Virus record (IMG/VR): IMGVR_UViG_3300020433_000063
Location: 1 to 20,411 of that record
DNA length: 20,411 nucleotides
Source of the DNA: a virus
Direction: 5' to 3' (one strand)
Shown here: one piece after another, positions 8,666 through 13,959 of the stretch
Layout: the number at the start of each line of letters is the position of its first letter
Position numbering within the stretch: the first letter of the stretch is position 1
Program-made: the position numbers and the translations under genes
The notes under the pieces: generated by a model
Seen by the model: the letters and a program-made list of their open reading frames with translations, nothing else
What the model was told of the DNA's origin: nothing
Database searches by the model: none

Positions 8666-9339
8666 AATAACTTCATTATATCAGATGCAATCATTGAATG
8701 CCCCAATGCATTAGGATGATTTTGTTTTGCTCTAGGATACTTAGATAAATTTAGCTGTAAGTCAATAGGCAGTTTGCATTTGGGATTAATTGAAAATATA
8801 AGGTGATCTTTGTTCATTCTTTTCAATTTATTTTTTATAAGGTTGAAAAATAACATTTCTTCAGTCAAACCATACTCATCATGGTATATCTCTTCAAAAT
8901 AATGAATCCACCATTCTTTTCCCTCAAGTACTTTGCCTGTAGTCAAAAATCTTTCTTTACCACCCAAAATTCGATCCCACAGTCTAGTTTCCTTTTTTTC
9001 AAAACGTTTTAACCATTTTTCTCTTTTATTTGGGAATTCCTTGATTTTTGCAAGCAATTTTACTTTATTGAACATTCCTGTGGGATCATACCACTCAGTT
9101 CTTGATGGATAAGTTAATTGTACAAATATCTTGTCAAATGACTCTAAATCTTGTTCTAAAAAAATTCTTGCTATGGCATGATTGGAAAAACCGTTTTCTG
9201 CCAAATTCACAACCTCTGCATCGAGTCTTCTACCAATAATACTGCTGAAACGCTTTTCTTTTATTTTTTCAAGCATGGATTTACCGACTGCGATTTCGCA
9301 ACCCCAAGTCCAACTACATCCTAGAAATAGCAATCTCAT
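8662..9339 (-). CDS. SGNH/GDSL-like hydrolase paralogue B
   Basis: A 225-residue protein started at the ATG at 9339, where it begins MRLLFLGCSWTWG like its paralogues. A longer frame to 9414 would run further into the upstream gene and add 25 residues with no family match. Block I is GCSWTWG with Ser9. Block II is ENGFSNHAIAR. The core strand motif is IFVQLTYPSRTEW. The C-terminal block is HPNALGHSMIASDI. The middle is longer and more lysine-rich than in C, D and E. As in A, the His-Pro block lacks the expected Asp three residues before His. The stop overlaps the carbamoyltransferase start (ATGA). The substrate is unknown; removal or transfer of an acyl group on the carbamoylated product is one possibility. 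Confidence 0.72.
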   Translation of the reverse strand: MRLLFLGCSWTWGCEIAVGKSMLEKIKEKRFSSIIGRRLDAEVVNLAENGFSNHAIARIFLEQDLESFDKIFVQLTYPSRTEWYDPTGMFNKVKLLAKIKEFPNKREKWLKRFEKKETRLWDRILGGKERFLTTGKVLEGKEWWIHYFEEIYHDEYGLTEEMLFFNLIKNKLKRMNKDHLIFSINPKCKLPIDLQLNLSKYPRAKQNHPNALGHSMIASDIMKLL

Positions 9340-9853
9340 AAATCTTGTCTGAAATAATTTGGTGACCTTTTTCGGTAGGATGTCTAGTTTCATCCATCGG
9401 AAAACGTAAATCAAAGATATTCAAGTCAAATTTCTTTGATCGAGTGTACTTATCTGTTGTTACTATTATACATGGCGTATTCTGAATTGCAAAGTAGTCA
9501 CTTATGCCTTCTATAGCAAAATTCTCTTCACATTCACCATATACATCATGATATATGTTCTCATACCAATATTTCCATATTTTTTTCCTCATATCAGTCA
9601 ATCTTGGATGAGAAAGAGCAACACTTATCTCTACCCACTTTTTTTCGTCATGATATTCGTGTCTTGAGCATGATGTCAATTGTATAATCGCCAAATCATA
9701 GTTTTGAGGATTATTTTCAATTGTTGTTCTCCATATTGACCTATTACTGTAACCAACTGATGAAATATTGGTCAAATCTGCGTTTAACTTACTCGCAAGC
9801 ATTTCTGGATACTTTCCAGCAGAAAAAGATGACCCGTTAGAGAATATTTTCAT
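9314..9853 (-). CDS. SGNH/GDSL-like hydrolase paralogue C
   Basis: A 179-residue protein from the ATG at 9853 (MKIFSNGSSFSAG). An ATG at 9868 adds five residues that the paralogues lack. Block I is NGSSFSAG, with Ser9 at the nucleophile position and a second Ser before it instead of Cys or Asp. Block II is SVGYSNRSIWR. The core strand is IIQLTSCSRHEY, nearly identical to the same segment of D. The C-terminal block is DETRHPTEKGHQIISDKI. Here an acidic residue sits four positions before the His, the nearest to a DxxH motif among the five. It overlaps B by 26 bases and D by 17 bases. A run WYENIYHDVYGECEE is shared in pattern with B and E, supporting common descent. Confidence 0.72.
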   Translation of the reverse strand: MKIFSNGSSFSAGKYPEMLASKLNADLTNISSVGYSNRSIWRTTIENNPQNYDLAIIQLTSCSRHEYHDEKKWVEISVALSHPRLTDMRKKIWKYWYENIYHDVYGECEENFAIEGISDYFAIQNTPCIIVTTDKYTRSKKFDLNIFDLRFPMDETRHPTEKGHQIISDKIYEIAISRM

Positions 9854-10445
9854 GTATGTGCTCCGCAATCACTTGATGACCCTTTTTATTTGGATGACCA
9901 TTCGGAAAATTGAAAAATGGTGTGTTATCTCTTCTTCCACCACCAAAAAGAGTGTAGAGAGAGGTCAGTGGTTTGGTTTCAGTCATTTTTTGCCATGATG
10001 ACCGTCTTGTATTATATAATAAGTCTTTTTTACGGTTTAGACAAACAATATAGTAAGGTATACCCTTGACTTTGAAGAAGTATTCGAGTAAAAACCTATT
10101 TTTGTAAAAATTTGCTATATCATCAGCATTTGTATTCAAATTTTCGTAATAAGACAAAGAGGCAAGGTCTTTATTACCTGCATTGAGACGAATATAATGT
10201 TCTCCTTTAGAATCTAGTATTTCTCTTCTTGAAATTTTGGTTAATTGTATAATTGCAAGGTCTACTACATGATTTTCACAGTATTCCATGGTAGTGCGAA
10301 GAATACCATCATTACATTTACCCTTTTCACTGATATTTACGTGTTCCTTTCCAACAAAATCCGATACTAGAGTTGAAAACCTGTCTTGTTCTCTATTTTC
10401 AAGTCCATCACCCCATGTCCAAGAGCATCCGTCAAATAATATCAT
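9837..10445 (-). CDS. SGNH/GDSL-like hydrolase paralogue D
   Basis: A 202-residue protein. The ATG at 10445 was chosen over the TTG one codon earlier, giving MILFDGCSWTWG with Ser8 at the nucleophile position. Block II is EKGKCNDGILR. The core is IIQLTKISRREI. A segment NFYKNRFLLEYFFKVKGIPYY matches INFYKNRLLLEQLFERKGIP of paralogue A closely, so A and D are the nearest pair. The C-terminal block is NGHPNKKGHQVIAEHI. The ATG lies inside the end of the 55-residue upstream gene (14-base overlap), and the stop overlaps gene C. This is the second gene of the overlapping run, with the substrate unknown. Confidence 0.74.
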   Translation of the reverse strand: MILFDGCSWTWGDGLENREQDRFSTLVSDFVGKEHVNISEKGKCNDGILRTTMEYCENHVVDLAIIQLTKISRREILDSKGEHYIRLNAGNKDLASLSYYENLNTNADDIANFYKNRFLLEYFFKVKGIPYYIVCLNRKKDLLYNTRRSSWQKMTETKPLTSLYTLFGGGRRDNTPFFNFPNGHPNKKGHQVIAEHIHENIL

Positions 10446-10599
10446 CAAAATGTGGTTTTACAATCACTTGATCTTCAGTATAGCACGATTTTACACCTGC
10501 TTTGATCATCATTTGAAAAGTTGTGCGTTTTTCATTCGCTTCCTCTTCAGTCAAATGCTCAAAAACGAGTTTTTTGTCTAAGTAAACGTCAAAATCCAT
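10432..10599 (-). CDS. Small hypothetical protein, first gene of the island operon
   Basis: A 55-residue protein beginning MDFDVYLDKKLVFEHLTEEE and ending VIVKPHFDDII. It has no membrane segment and no metal motif. The composition is a charged alpha/beta mix. The stop overlaps SGNH D by 14 bases, so it leads the run of six overlapping genes ending at 6655. No strong Shine-Dalgarno sequence was seen. Small proteins of this pattern (Y-L-D/N-x-K-x-V-x-E-x-L-T-E-E-E) feel familiar from T4-like phages, but I know no function. Coding is supported by the overlap and by uninterrupted, protein-like sequence. Confidence 0.65.
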   Translation of the reverse strand: MDFDVYLDKKLVFEHLTEEEANEKRTTFQMMIKAGVKSCYTEDQVIVKPHFDDII

Positions 10600-10671
10600 A
10601 CTTACACAGAATTCTAGTAAATCTCGACATACAAAACAACATTAAAGTCACTTTATAGTCGTCTGTTTGCT

Positions 10672-11070
10672 TCATCTACCATTAGTTATAACGATTCGAG
10701 TCTTACAACCCTTAGAACCACGTACTAAACGCTTTTTAGGTCCTTCAGATTTGACTCTTTGCCACTCTCTTATTCTATCATAGCGATCTTCATTGAAAAA
10801 GTACTGTTTGATGTACCAATCTTCCCAATTTTTGTGACCTTTCTCTCGATTACAGTTCTCACAGCAACAAATTACGTTTGTTGTCTCGTTTGTACCCCCT
10901 AGAACTTGAGGATGTATGTGATCAAGAGTCATTTGCTCATGATTTTCTCCACAATAGGCACAATTATGGTTCCACTTATCCTTTATTGCATCCTTCCAAC
11001 GTTTTTTTGCCTCCGATCTCGTTTGTGCCTTCATCTGATACAGGTAATCCTGTGGAGAAGCGAGTAGCAT
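10672..11070 (-). CDS. HNH endonuclease
   Basis: A 132-residue protein with a zinc-bound HNH nuclease domain. CAYC (C37, C40) is followed by LDHIHPQVLGG with the catalytic D50-H51 and H53, then the middle Asn of the motif in GTNETTNVICC, and the second metal pair CENC (C70, C73). The N-terminus is basic and helical (QTRSEAKKRWKDAIKDKW) and the C-terminus is basic, as in small free-standing homing-type or nicking endonucleases of phages. It lies between SGNH paralogue E and the rest of the SGNH array, with non-coding gaps of about 70-80 bases on each side, unlike the tight overlaps of its neighbours. That fits a selfish insertion. An ATG 12 codons in is an alternative start. Confidence 0.88.
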   Translation of the reverse strand: MLLASPQDYLYQMKAQTRSEAKKRWKDAIKDKWNHNCAYCGENHEQMTLDHIHPQVLGGTNETTNVICCCENCNREKGHKNWEDWYIKQYFFNEDRYDRIREWQRVKSEGPKKRLVRGSKGCKTRIVITNGR

Positions 11071-11102
11071 ATGTGATTTGGTTGTGTTCTATCTTATATA
11101 TG

Positions 11103-11140
11103 CCCTACTCTTCGTAAATGTAGGGGTCTTCTCTTCGTAA
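11103..11140. repeat. Small hairpin and direct repeat between HNH gene and SGNH E
   Basis: CCCTAC (11103-11108) pairs with GTAGGG (11120-11125). The 10-base word CTCTTCGTAA occurs twice (11108-11117 and 11131-11140). There is no T tract, so this is not an intrinsic terminator. The repeat may mark the insertion border of the HNH gene or be a regulatory site. Confidence 0.4.
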
Positions 11141-11150
11141 TTTCCACATT

Positions 11151-11699
11151 TTATAGCGGAACTTTATCAATTTGATTAAGCGTTTCATAAATTCGGTGTG
11201 CTATAATTCGATGACCAACCCTGTCAGGGTGTTTTGTTGCCCCTAAAGGGATGTCGGGTGTATTTATATGCACGTCATACCCATATTTTGAATCTTTAGA
11301 GTTTGTTAAGAGTAACAATTCTGTATTATTTGCTGCAAAATGATCAATTATAGCCTGTCGAAACAATAATTCGTCACTTTCACCGAATTCTTCACTATAA
11401 TAGTCTCTATAATAGTCTAAAAATCGCTTTCCATGCCCTCTGCCAGGATTAATATTCTCCCATTTCCCGTCTAAAAAGTATTCAGTACGGTTTTTATACG
11501 TCATTTGGATAATTCCAAGTGAAATATCGGTCAAATCTTGCTGAATTGTCTTTCTGTATATCTTTCGATTGCTACAACCTGGTTCTGACAGGTCTATAAA
11601 ATCCTCTTTCCATCGTTTTGAGAGCACACAAGCGAATCTTTCTTCCCTATCTTCAAGATTTGCTCCGTGTGTCCAAGAGTCACCGTTAAATAATAGCAT
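11151..11699 (-). CDS. SGNH/GDSL-like hydrolase paralogue E
   Basis: A 182-residue protein starting MLLFNGDSWTHG, the closest of the five to the classic GDS(L) block I, with Ser8 at the nucleophile position. Block II is EPGCSNRKIYR. The core is IIQMTYKNRTEY. The C-terminal block is GATKHPDRVGHRIIAHRI. As in the others, Asp is not at the -3 position from His. It is separated from the rest of the array by the HNH gene and lies back to back with the plus-strand gene at 11721. Only 21 bases separate the two starts, and they contain a palindromic -10-like box. If active it would be an esterase or acyltransferase; the substrate is unknown. Confidence 0.75.
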   Translation of the reverse strand: MLLFNGDSWTHGANLEDREERFACVLSKRWKEDFIDLSEPGCSNRKIYRKTIQQDLTDISLGIIQMTYKNRTEYFLDGKWENINPGRGHGKRFLDYYRDYYSEEFGESDELLFRQAIIDHFAANNTELLLLTNSKDSKYGYDVHINTPDIPLGATKHPDRVGHRIIAHRIYETLNQIDKVPL

Positions 11700-11706
11700 A
11701 ATGTGT

Positions 11707-11719
11707 TATAATGATTATA
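11707..11719. promoter_or_regulatory. Palindromic divergent -10 box
   Basis: TATAAT-G-ATTATA is a perfect palindrome that puts a consensus -10 hexamer on each strand (11707-11712 plus, 11719-11714 minus). It lies between the divergent starts at 11699 (SGNH E) and 11721. No good -35 box was seen for either direction. Confidence 0.55.
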
Positions 11720-11720
11720 T

Positions 11721-12233
11721 ATGACTCTTGACCCAACCACATATACAATTACAAAACAGAGGACTTATTCCTCTCAGTATAGACTTGACAGGGATATCAG
11801 GCATCTTCAACAGTTAGAGAGAGACAAGGATACATTTACCGAAGTACATATACCAGAATTTTCCTTTTCTTCAGAAGGATTGGTGCTGACCATACAATCA
11901 GAATTCATCAAAGGTCACTTTGTAGGTCATAGATTCTCAGACGTACTCTATCGTGAACTGGTCGAGAGAGAACATCCTTGGACTTTTACCGACTACAACA
12001 TTGGTAACTTTATCAAACAGATCAATACTTCTGACAAGATATACTGTGTGGACTTGGAATCTTACAAAAAGATGGAAATCAGTAAGCGTAAAGAAGAATG
12101 GAACAGATTACGTATCAACCGTGTCATGGGAGATAATGGGTGGTGTTCTCAAAAGACTGACTGTAGGTTCTGTCGTAAAACGGTACAGGAGATGGTGGAT
12201 GAATATACTTTCTTCGGTGAGGATGTCTTCTAA
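11721..12233 (+). CDS. Small protein with kinase-like motifs
   Basis: A 170-residue protein. I do not recognise it as a whole, but the motif order matches a minimal protein/aminoglycoside kinase fold. A possible strand with Lys12 (YTITKQ) is followed by a helix RLDRDIRHLQQLE (21-33) resembling the alpha-C REI..L..L pattern. Then comes an IPEF strand and a hinge-like LVLTIQSEFIKGHF, where EFIKG resembles EYIEG. A catalytic-loop-like TDYNIGNF has Asp and Asn at D-x4-N spacing (as in HGDLHPGN), and VDLES fills the place of the metal-binding Asp. The glycine loop is absent and the loop His is Thr. A C-terminal Cys cluster (CSQKTDCRFC) may bind metal. It could be a reduced lipopolysaccharide- or small-molecule-type kinase, or a degenerate binding fold. 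It starts 8 bases after a TATAAT box. Confidence 0.5.
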   Translation: MTLDPTTYTITKQRTYSSQYRLDRDIRHLQQLERDKDTFTEVHIPEFSFSSEGLVLTIQSEFIKGHFVGHRFSDVLYRELVEREHPWTFTDYNIGNFIKQINTSDKIYCVDLESYKKMEISKRKEEWNRLRINRVMGDNGWCSQKTDCRFCRKTVQEMVDEYTFFGEDVF

Positions 12234-12257
12234 GTATATGTTAAGGGGGACTCTCGG

Positions 12258-12270
12258 ACGGTAACACCGT
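12258..12270 (+). terminator. Weak hairpin after the kinase-like gene
   Basis: ACGGT-AAC-ACCGT forms a 5-bp stem, followed by TATTTAGAATTT, 25 bases after the stop at 12233. The stem is short and the T tract broken, so it is a weak terminator at best. Confidence 0.35.
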
Positions 12271-12347
12271 TATTTAGAATTTCACATATTTACATGAACT
12301 TTATTGAATTTTTGTTTCAGTTATGATAAGATACGAAATTATCCCTC

Positions 12348-12375
12348 TTGACAATCATTTGATACACGTTATAAT
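12348..12375 (+). promoter_or_regulatory. Consensus sigma-70-type promoter with embedded operator half
   Basis: TTGACA (12348-12353), a 16-base spacer and TATAAT (12370-12375). The spacer contains ATCATTTGATAC (12354-12365), matching 12 of the 14 bases of the palindrome next to the promoter at 14530-14558. Predicted start of transcription is about 12382, only about three bases before the sulfotransferase ATG at 12385, so the transcript may be leaderless. Confidence 0.85.
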
Positions 12376-12384
12376 AACATAACT

Positions 12385-13131
12385 ATGAAAACCCTTCTGA
12401 TCAATACAGGTTTTGGTTGGTCTGCAACCACACCTCTTTATCGAAGTCTTCAAGACAATTCATATATTGAAAAGTATCACTTCAATAAGAGAGAGAAAGA
12501 ATCTCATTACCTACAGAGGGTTTACGAGGGACACTCGGATATAAGTGACTATATTTCCTATCATAATGCTTTACCAGGCGAGAGAGTTGCCGACTTTTCC
12601 AACACCAATGCAGATCTCCCTTCTGAGTTCATCTCACAAATCGCCCCTATACTACACAAGCACTTCGATGTGAAAGTGACAATGATCGTAAGAGATCCAG
12701 TTCGTAGATTCTATTCCATGTGTGTACACAACTATCGGAAAAACGTTTTAGGTATCGATCAAAATGACTATACAGGAAATCGTACAAGTGATGCAGTTCT
12801 ACCATACTTTCGCTCCATGTTATCAAGAGCAAGACATTCTTATGTTCAGACTTATAAGACTTATAAAGAACACTTTCCCACATATGTGATAGTGATGGAG
12901 AACCTGTGGAAAAACCCAGAGAAAGAACTCCCCTTACTCTCATCATTTCTAGATTACCCTATTACAAAACTCTTTCCTAACGTATATCATGATGGCATTC
13001 TTCATCATAAACTCAAAGACCAATGGACGGATGATATACCACTTCCTAAACTCACCTATAAACTTGCTCGAAAACAAATGTCATGGATATATGACGAATG
13101 GGAGAAAGAGTTTGACAATATGCCATGGTAG
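12385..13131 (+). CDS. Sulfotransferase family protein
   Basis: A 248-residue protein with the two signatures of PAPS-dependent sulfotransferases. The N-terminal loop LLINTGFGWSATTPLYRSL (residues 4-22) fits the 5'-phosphosulfate binding site. VTMIVRDPVRRFYSMCVHNY (98-117) fits the 3'-phosphate binding segment with the R-D-P-x-x-R core. The length suits a single-domain soluble enzyme, and no signal peptide was seen. It would move sulfate from PAPS to a hydroxyl or amine of a glycan or small molecule. It carries its own consensus promoter and lies beside the SGNH/carbamoyltransferase island. That suggests the same surface polymer as acceptor, though early host targets are possible. Its 3' end contains the promoter for the next two genes. 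Confidence 0.8.
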   Translation: MKTLLINTGFGWSATTPLYRSLQDNSYIEKYHFNKREKESHYLQRVYEGHSDISDYISYHNALPGERVADFSNTNADLPSEFISQIAPILHKHFDVKVTMIVRDPVRRFYSMCVHNYRKNVLGIDQNDYTGNRTSDAVLPYFRSMLSRARHSYVQTYKTYKEHFPTYVIVMENLWKNPEKELPLLSSFLDYPITKLFPNVYHDGILHHKLKDQWTDDIPLPKLTYKLARKQMSWIYDEWEKEFDNMPW

Positions 13132-13140
13132 TACTATAAT
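13112..13140 (+). promoter_or_regulatory. Consensus sigma-70-type promoter inside sulfotransferase 3' end
   Basis: TTGACA (13112-13117), exactly 17 bases, then TATAAT (13135-13140). Both hexamers are perfect. The -35 box lies in the last codons of the sulfotransferase gene and the -10 just after its stop. Predicted start is near 13147, giving a leader of about 83 bases before the ATG at 13230. The leader has a small GTAAC/GTTAC hairpin. Confidence 0.88.
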
Positions 13141-13229
13141 AAAAGAGTAACGACGGTTACCTTGGGAGTGACTGAATAATCTTTCTGGCAAATGCTGGAT
13201 AAGGTGATGAGACACAGGTGGTGCTGCTG

Positions 13230-13487
13230 ATGCGAGTCAGAACCGACCTACCAGTCGGGTCTCAGGCAAAGAACGTATTTTACACTGTAGTGATGCCCGT
13301 TCTTTTGTTGGTAGACAGGATTCCAACCTCCCTTTTTTCCTCTTATATTGATGGGACGTTGAGTATAAGAGGAACCCTATTCTTTTTTATTATGCCTTTA
13401 TTTCTAATTGTACTCGGAGCATCTGGTATAGGTGCTGCCATCGCCCTTTATATTCTTCGTAAGTACGACGACCCCAATACATTATGA
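13230..13487 (+). CDS. Small membrane protein
   Basis: An 85-residue protein. The ATG at 13230 is preceded by AGGTGG eight bases upstream and was preferred to an in-frame GTG at 13218 that would sit on that site. A hydrophobic stretch near residues 21-33 (FYTVVMPVLLLV) is followed by a polar segment. A long membrane helix at about 51-78 (LFFFIMPLFLIVLGASGIGA and onward) ends in a charged tail RKYDDPNTL. One or two membrane passes are predicted. I do not recognise the family. Its stop overlaps the next start as ATGA, so the two are probably made as a pair. It is driven by the strong promoter at 13112-13140. Candidate roles include host-membrane take-over or photosynthesis-related functions, but nothing in the sequence decides. 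Confidence 0.7.
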   Translation: MRVRTDLPVGSQAKNVFYTVVMPVLLLVDRIPTSLFSSYIDGTLSIRGTLFFFIMPLFLIVLGASGIGAAIALYILRKYDDPNTL

Positions 13488-13657
13488 ACGCCAAATTGAA
13501 ACTTTTTTATAAAGTTGGATTTCCTCTTGTTATTATTATCCAACTGACTTCCATACTCTTCATGCTTTCATATAACGGAAGACAAAAAGCATTATCCTGT
13601 AAGGCACTCGGTGAATACTTTGTTTGTAAACAGGTTGAGATACCAAAAAAACTATAG
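13484..13657 (+). CDS. Small membrane protein coupled to the preceding gene
   Basis: A 57-residue protein starting at the ATG that overlaps the previous stop by four bases. A basic N-terminus (MNAKLKLFYK) is followed by one hydrophobic helix (VGFPLVIIIQLTSILFML) and a soluble tail containing two Cys (SCKALGEYFVCKQVEIPKKL). A signal-anchor layout with the tail outside, possibly with a disulfide between the two Cys ten residues apart, would fit. The function is not recognised. ATGA coupling and matching topology with its neighbour suggest a two-subunit membrane complex. Confidence 0.68.
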   Translation: MNAKLKLFYKVGFPLVIIIQLTSILFMLSYNGRQKALSCKALGEYFVCKQVEIPKKL

Positions 13658-13769
13658 GGGCGTTTTTAACTGGGAAAAAAATTTTCGTTTTCGATTGGTC
13701 GGGCGTTGGGAAACGTTTGTAGGTTAGAAAGAAGGTACTTTTTAATATCGGCACCGCCATCATAAGAAT

Positions 13770-13799
13770 AAAAAAAAATCGCAATTTTCACTGCGATTT
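13770..13799 (-). terminator. Intrinsic terminator, minus strand
   Basis: The 8-bp stem AAATCGCA/TGCGATTT (13776-13783 with 13792-13799) has an eight-base loop. On the minus strand it is followed by five more T residues after the TTT of the stem. It ends leftward transcripts from the winged-helix gene or from a short RNA starting between 13800 and 13910. Confidence 0.85.
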
Positions 13800-13837
13800 C
13801 GTGTATTTGTGTGAGGTGGGGTTGACAGGGTGTCAAG
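13770..13837 (-). ncRNA. Candidate small RNA ending in the terminator
   Basis: Read leftward, a TTGACA-ccc-TGTCAA stem-loop (13836-13822) is followed by an unpaired stretch CCCCACCTCACACAAAT and then the terminator hairpin at 13799-13770. The layout of two hairpins around a single-stranded CCTCACAC recalls the cyanobacterial RNA Yfr1, whose conserved loop is ACTCCTCACAC. Only eight bases match and no convincing -10 box was found, so a long 3' untranslated region of the upstream gene is equally possible. Confidence 0.25.
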
Positions 13838-13850
13838 TATCAATTGATAC
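13837..13850. promoter_or_regulatory. Palindrome GTATCAATTGATAC, operator candidate
   Basis: A perfect 14-base palindrome directly next to a TTGACA hexamer on the minus strand (13836-13831). It has the same arms as the site at 14560-14573, which also touches a TTGACA -35 box. Confidence 0.6.
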
Positions 13851-13922
13851 AGGGACGTGTTTCGGTTTGCATTGGGTATGTGAGGTATCAGATCTCGCCC
13901 ACGCTGTCAACTAAGGGTGTTC

Positions 13923-13952
13923 GACTCTGGACTTATTGGCATTGCCAGAGTC
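13923..13952. repeat. 8-bp hairpin after the winged-helix gene
   Basis: GACTCTGG (13923-13930) pairs with CCAGAGTC (13945-13952). The loop side also contains a TGGCA-T-TGCCA palindrome that could compete with the outer stem. No T tract follows on the minus strand, so this looks like an RNA-structure or protein site rather than an intrinsic terminator. Confidence 0.55.
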
Positions 13953-13959
13953 TGAGAAA

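Larger units (their letters stand above)
13658..13959. other. Intergenic region between convergent transcripts
   Basis: No gene longer than a few codons is credible here. The left part (13658-13760) is A/T-run DNA with no strong hairpin for the plus-strand operon. The right part holds a minus-strand terminator (13770-13799), an inverted repeat TTGACA-ggg-TGTCAA (13822-13836), a perfect palindrome (13837-13850), one arm of a long inverted repeat (13912-13925) and an 8-bp hairpin (13923-13952). Each is listed separately. Confidence 0.7.

Noticed and set aside
11953-12264. Plus-strand frame of 103 codons
   Set aside because: It overlaps the kinase-like gene in another frame, with Trp/Arg-rich composition typical of a shadow.
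12271-12278. Late-type box CTAAATA on the minus strand
   Set aside because: The nearest minus-strand gene start is over 570 bases away and the transcript would be antisense to the kinase-like gene.
13218-13229. GTG start for the 85-residue membrane protein
   Set aside because: It lies on the ribosome site AGGTGG that serves the ATG at 13230.
13141-13270. tRNA or riboswitch in the leader before the membrane pair
   Set aside because: Small hairpins exist but no cloverleaf, T-loop or known glutamine-type motif could be built; the CCGAC/GTCGG hairpin falls in coding sequence.
13560-13784. Minus-strand frame of 74 codons
   Set aside because: It runs through the terminator hairpin and opposite the 57-residue membrane protein.
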